Source: Lentimicrobiaceae bacterium | Lineage (GTDB): Bacteria; Bacteroidota; Bacteroidia; Bacteroidales; UBA4417 | DNA: 47,659 bases | Direction of reading: 5' to 3' | Assembly: GCA_028697555.1 (NCBI GenBank) | Contig: JAQVEX010000014.1 | Span: forward strand, 1 to 47,659 | In this document: positions 45,198 through 47,659 of the stretch, piece after piece | How the letters are laid out: each line of letters starts with the position of its first letter | Position numbering within the stretch: the stretch's first letter is position 1 | The notes under the pieces: generated by a model | The model's database searches: none | What the model saw: only the letters and a program-made list of their open reading frames with translations | Told to the model about the DNA's origin: nothing | Position numbers and translations under genes: made by a program

Positions 45198-47255
45198 TTA
45201 TAATTTAAATAGGTCAGGACTAACAATCAGACTTAAATAAAAGTGCCTACCAATAGCATCAACGCCGGAGCCGTGTACTCTGTAGGCAGAATTAAAAACA
45301 TTGCCTACTCCACCTGAAATGGTGAAAAACTTGTAATTGTAGGTAGTTTTAAAATCGGCACAAATCCATCCTGGAGTTCCGCTATTATTTATACGATTGT
45401 CGGCTAAGTCGCCACTACTTAATCTGGTTTGCTTTGCTGCAGCAGAAACTATCGTTTCAAATATTAGATTTTTAATAGGTCTATAGTTAATACTAAATGT
45501 TGCAAAAAAAGGAGGAATACGTCTGAGAGGTTCGTTTTTAGAAATATTTTGCCCGTGAGTATATGTGAAATTAGAATAGATTTCCACTTTTTTGCTTGCC
45601 AAATATTCAAACTCAAATTCTAAACCTTTAATTACGGCTTTTTGCGAATTTTCTCGTTTATATATTTTAAATCCGTCAATTGAATCTAATCCGTTGTATG
45701 TGGATTTTACATTAGTTATCAAATCGGTTAAATTATTATGATAGGCACTAATAGCTAGTCTGATTCCATCGGCTGAATAGCGAAGTATAATTTCCTTGTT
45801 TAATGATTTTTCGGGATGTAAATTAATATTAGGCACTTCGTATCTGTAGTCGGCTATACCGAAGCTGGCAACATCGTTTATGTTGGGTGCTCTAAAAGTT
45901 GAATTTACATTAAAAGCCAACGTATAATTTTCGGCAAATTTGTATGATGCTCCGACTAATCCGGTAAGTGCATCAGGTTTTATTGTAGGATTTCCGAAAG
46001 TTGAATCTGAAACATTGATTGCAAAAAATCCATATCGTAGTCCTGCATCTATTTGTAATCGGTTCAGATTGAACTTATGCAATGAAAACAAAGCCGGGCT
46101 CGACATGTTGGAGTTGTCGGGATAAAGTCCTCGTAATTTAAGTTTAGTATCGTTCAGAATGTCATTTTTATATGCAACACTATTTACATAATCGTAGTAC
46201 ACTTCAACTCCGGTAAGGGTTTTCCAAAACGAATTTATTATTGTGGTGTTTTCGGCAGTAAAGCCAAAGGTTTTTACGTCATCGAGCTCGTTATTTGAAA
46301 AATTGCTTTCGTTTTTTCTCTTCAATCTTTCTTCAATGGATCGCTGAACTGATAAGGTAACATTAATTTTATTGAACAACTTATTATCCGACTCCACATC
46401 CCACTTTAAATAAGCAAGATTCCTCAACTGTGGCGAAAAATTGTAATACATGTAATTTTCGAGATGCACTTTGTGATAAAGCGGCACATCTTTTTGAACA
46501 TGTCTTTGAACAGCCAAAGTAAAAATAGAGTTATCACTTGTTTTATATTTAATTTTTGCATTTATAGCGTACTCGCTGTAATTGGTCGGGCTGAGCTTTC
46601 CGATAGAACCGCCTGCCACGATATCGCCAATATTTCTGTAGGTGAAGCCTACGTTTGCTGCGATGTTTTTGTCAGCAATTTTTGCCGAAATATTTCCGTT
46701 TTTTTCCATGCTGCTGCTAACAATCTTCGAATAAGCCTCAAAACCCAATTTTGTTCCGCCATTGCTAAATTCCGGTTCAATTGTGTAAAGACAAATTGTT
46801 CCGCCAATTGCATCGCTGCCATACTGCACCGACCCCGAACCTTTGAGAATCTCTACATTCTGAAGCATAAGAGCATCAACTGTGGCAAGGTATTGATTAG
46901 GTCCCGACCTAAAAGTCGCATTGTTGAGTCTAATCCCATCAATAACAATAAGTGTTTGGTAGCCCGTAAGTCCTCTAACAAACGGAGAACCTGCCCCATA
47001 ATTCGTTTTTTGCATCCAAACACCGGCTAACTGCCCAACCGCATCGGGTAAAGACATTGGCGACATGCTCAATATTTCACTCCTTTTACAATCTACTATA
47101 CTGAATGAAGAATTATCTCTTAATTCTTGCATCTTATTGGCTGTAACAACCACTTCAGGTATGTTTATTGTGTCGGTCGGGCTCGCTTCAAGTTTGCCAG
47201 TTACAATTAACAAAATAACAAATAGAACAAATTTACTCGTACTTGTGCATCTCAT
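45198..47255 (-). CDS. TonB-dependent outer-membrane receptor
   Basis: A 685-residue outer-membrane transporter. The signal peptide (1-24) is followed by a TonB-box-like INIPEVVVTANK. The plug domain (about 40-155) has FVRGLTGYQTLIVIDGIRLNNATFRSGPNQYL and VEILKGSGSVQYGSDAIGGTI. The barrel follows, ending FYLSLIVSPDLFKL. It lacks the CarboxypepD_reg/SusC N-terminal extension, so it resembles siderophore/cobalamin-type receptors rather than SusC. The ligand is unknown; B12 is a thought because the cell makes a B12 enzyme. The start overlaps the upstream phosphoesterase gene by 23 bases. Confidence 0.93.
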   Translation of the reverse strand: MRCTSTSKFVLFVILLIVTGKLEASPTDTINIPEVVVTANKMQELRDNSSFSIVDCKRSEILSMSPMSLPDAVGQLAGVWMQKTNYGAGSPFVRGLTGYQTLIVIDGIRLNNATFRSGPNQYLATVDALMLQNVEILKGSGSVQYGSDAIGGTICLYTIEPEFSNGGTKLGFEAYSKIVSSSMEKNGNISAKIADKNIAANVGFTYRNIGDIVAGGSIGKLSPTNYSEYAINAKIKYKTSDNSIFTLAVQRHVQKDVPLYHKVHLENYMYYNFSPQLRNLAYLKWDVESDNKLFNKINVTLSVQRSIEERLKRKNESNFSNNELDDVKTFGFTAENTTIINSFWKTLTGVEVYYDYVNSVAYKNDILNDTKLKLRGLYPDNSNMSSPALFSLHKFNLNRLQIDAGLRYGFFAINVSDSTFGNPTIKPDALTGLVGASYKFAENYTLAFNVNSTFRAPNINDVASFGIADYRYEVPNINLHPEKSLNKEIILRYSADGIRLAISAYHNNLTDLITNVKSTYNGLDSIDGFKIYKRENSQKAVIKGLEFEFEYLASKKVEIYSNFTYTHGQNISKNEPLRRIPPFFATFSINYRPIKNLIFETIVSAAAKQTRLSSGDLADNRINNSGTPGWICADFKTTYNYKFFTISGGVGNVFNSAYRVHGSGVDAIGRHFYLSLIVSPDLFKL

Positions 47256-47659
47256 TAATATCGTCTAATTTAGGAGAATTACTAAGTTCTTTCCAATCAA
47301 AATTTTCGTCAAAAGGTGTAAGTGCTTTCTGCGGGTCAAAACATCTTGGATCAACCGCAATAGCATTGTAAGGTGTATAATCCGGTTCGGAAATAAACAT
47401 ATCGGACAAGTCCGTCGCACCTGCATCGTACTGATTTAGGTAAGGTAAGCCCAAAATATTCCAAAATGTTTTAAAAATACTACCAAAACTGTTATGCACA
47501 TGACTTACATATCCTTTTTTTGCGTAAGGCGAAATAACCATAAGCAAACTACGATGAGCATCAACATGGTCTCTTCCGTCTTGAGCGTCATCTTCAGTTA
47601 TGAATATCGCCATATTCTTCCAATATGGTGTTGACGAAAGGAACTGAATAATACGTCCT
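47233..47659 (-). CDS. Phosphoesterase (alkaline phosphatase superfamily), 5' end cut by window edge
   Basis: Only the C-terminal 141 or so residues are present. The visible part contains STPYWKNMAIFITEDDAQDGRDHVDAHRSLLMVISPYAKK. The TEDDAQDGxDHVDxHR block is characteristic of secreted phosphoesterase/phospholipase C-like proteins of the alkaline phosphatase superfamily, where these Asp/His residues bind metal. HVHNSFGSIFKTFWNILGLPYLNQYDA follows. In Bacteroidota such domains are often fused to an N-terminal beta-propeller, which would lie outside the window. It is translationally coupled to the TonB receptor downstream, suggesting phosphate- or phospholipid-related uptake, but this is inference. 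Confidence 0.85.
   Translation of the reverse strand, partial: GRIIQFLSSTPYWKNMAIFITEDDAQDGRDHVDAHRSLLMVISPYAKKGYVSHVHNSFGSIFKTFWNILGLPYLNQYDAGATDLSDMFISEPDYTPYNAIAVDPRCFDPQKALTPFDENFDWKELSNSPKLDDINEMHKYE

Noticed and set aside
46464..47030. 188-codon ORF opposite the TonB receptor
   Set aside because: It lies antisense to a well-supported receptor gene and has no recognisable motif.

Overview
The window looks like a chromosomal segment of an anaerobic Bacteroidota bacterium, most likely of the order Bacteroidales. It is AT-rich, genes lack Shine-Dalgarno sequences, and about twenty genes are preceded by the Bacteroidota -7 promoter element TAnnTTTG. The gene content also fits: type IX secretion (T9SS) cargo domains, a TSP3-repeat OmpA-family protein, a GH92 mannosidase, a two-subunit methylmalonyl-CoA mutase (propionate/succinate pathway), a DUF4271-hemD-rnpA-yidD cluster, and two small proteins resembling the TM1266 iron-only hydrogenase regulator family. 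No rRNA, CRISPR array, prophage or intact insertion sequence is visible. This is mostly a core-genome region.

Layout. Positions 1-3600 (minus strand): 5' part of an ADP-heptose epimerase gene, GAPDH, an outer-membrane beta-barrel gene split by an in-frame TGA, and an O6-alkylguanine-DNA methyltransferase. Positions 3.7-11.7 kb (plus): one tight run of lepA, DUF4271, hemD, rnpA, yidD, an S41 protease, an O-antigen-ligase-like protein and cytidine deaminase. Positions 11.8-14 kb: two tandem paralogous small lipoproteins separated by a REP/RAYT remnant, then a ChaN-like protein. Positions 14-17.6 kb: aminotransferase, EamA transporter and inorganic pyrophosphatase. Positions 17.7-25.5 kb: two T9SS cargo proteins (one an M1 peptidase), polysaccharide deacetylase, phosphoglycerate mutase with a metallophosphatase, the OmpA/TSP3 protein and a SpoU methyltransferase. 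Positions 25.5-32.7 kb: mutS, tRNA-Gly(GCC), NAD(P)HX repair enzyme and GH92. Positions 32.9-36.7 kb: MacB-like permease, prfA, the hydrogenase-regulator-like pair and an FAH-family protein. Positions 36.8-43.9 kb (minus): mutA-mutB-glucosaminidase, then a SulP transporter. Positions 44-47.66 kb (minus): a winged-helix regulator with its membrane partner, a TonB-dependent receptor and a truncated phosphoesterase.

The most unusual signal is not a gene. Seven intergenic islands (15486-15660, 16695-16883, 28266-28412, 28742-28860, 35284-35444, 36702-36841, 43956-44081) can each be read as an uninterrupted series of 7-base units, 17 to 27 units long, about 151 units in all. The word drifts along each array while the 7-base phase is kept. 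The same words recur in different islands, and most arrays move from G-rich words to their C-rich complements, so they can fold on themselves. Two arrays overlap the stop codon of the neighbouring gene. They resemble in principle the heptanucleotide STRR repeats of cyanobacteria; I know of no description for this lineage, but I could not search.

Other points worth attention: the RAYT remnant, a perfect 15-bp inverted repeat covering both core promoter elements of the broken OMP gene, a structured leader before the first lipoprotein, an operator-like repeat before the winged-helix operon, and a 44-base palindrome after the tRNA. Functional calls rest on motif recognition by eye; no database search was run.
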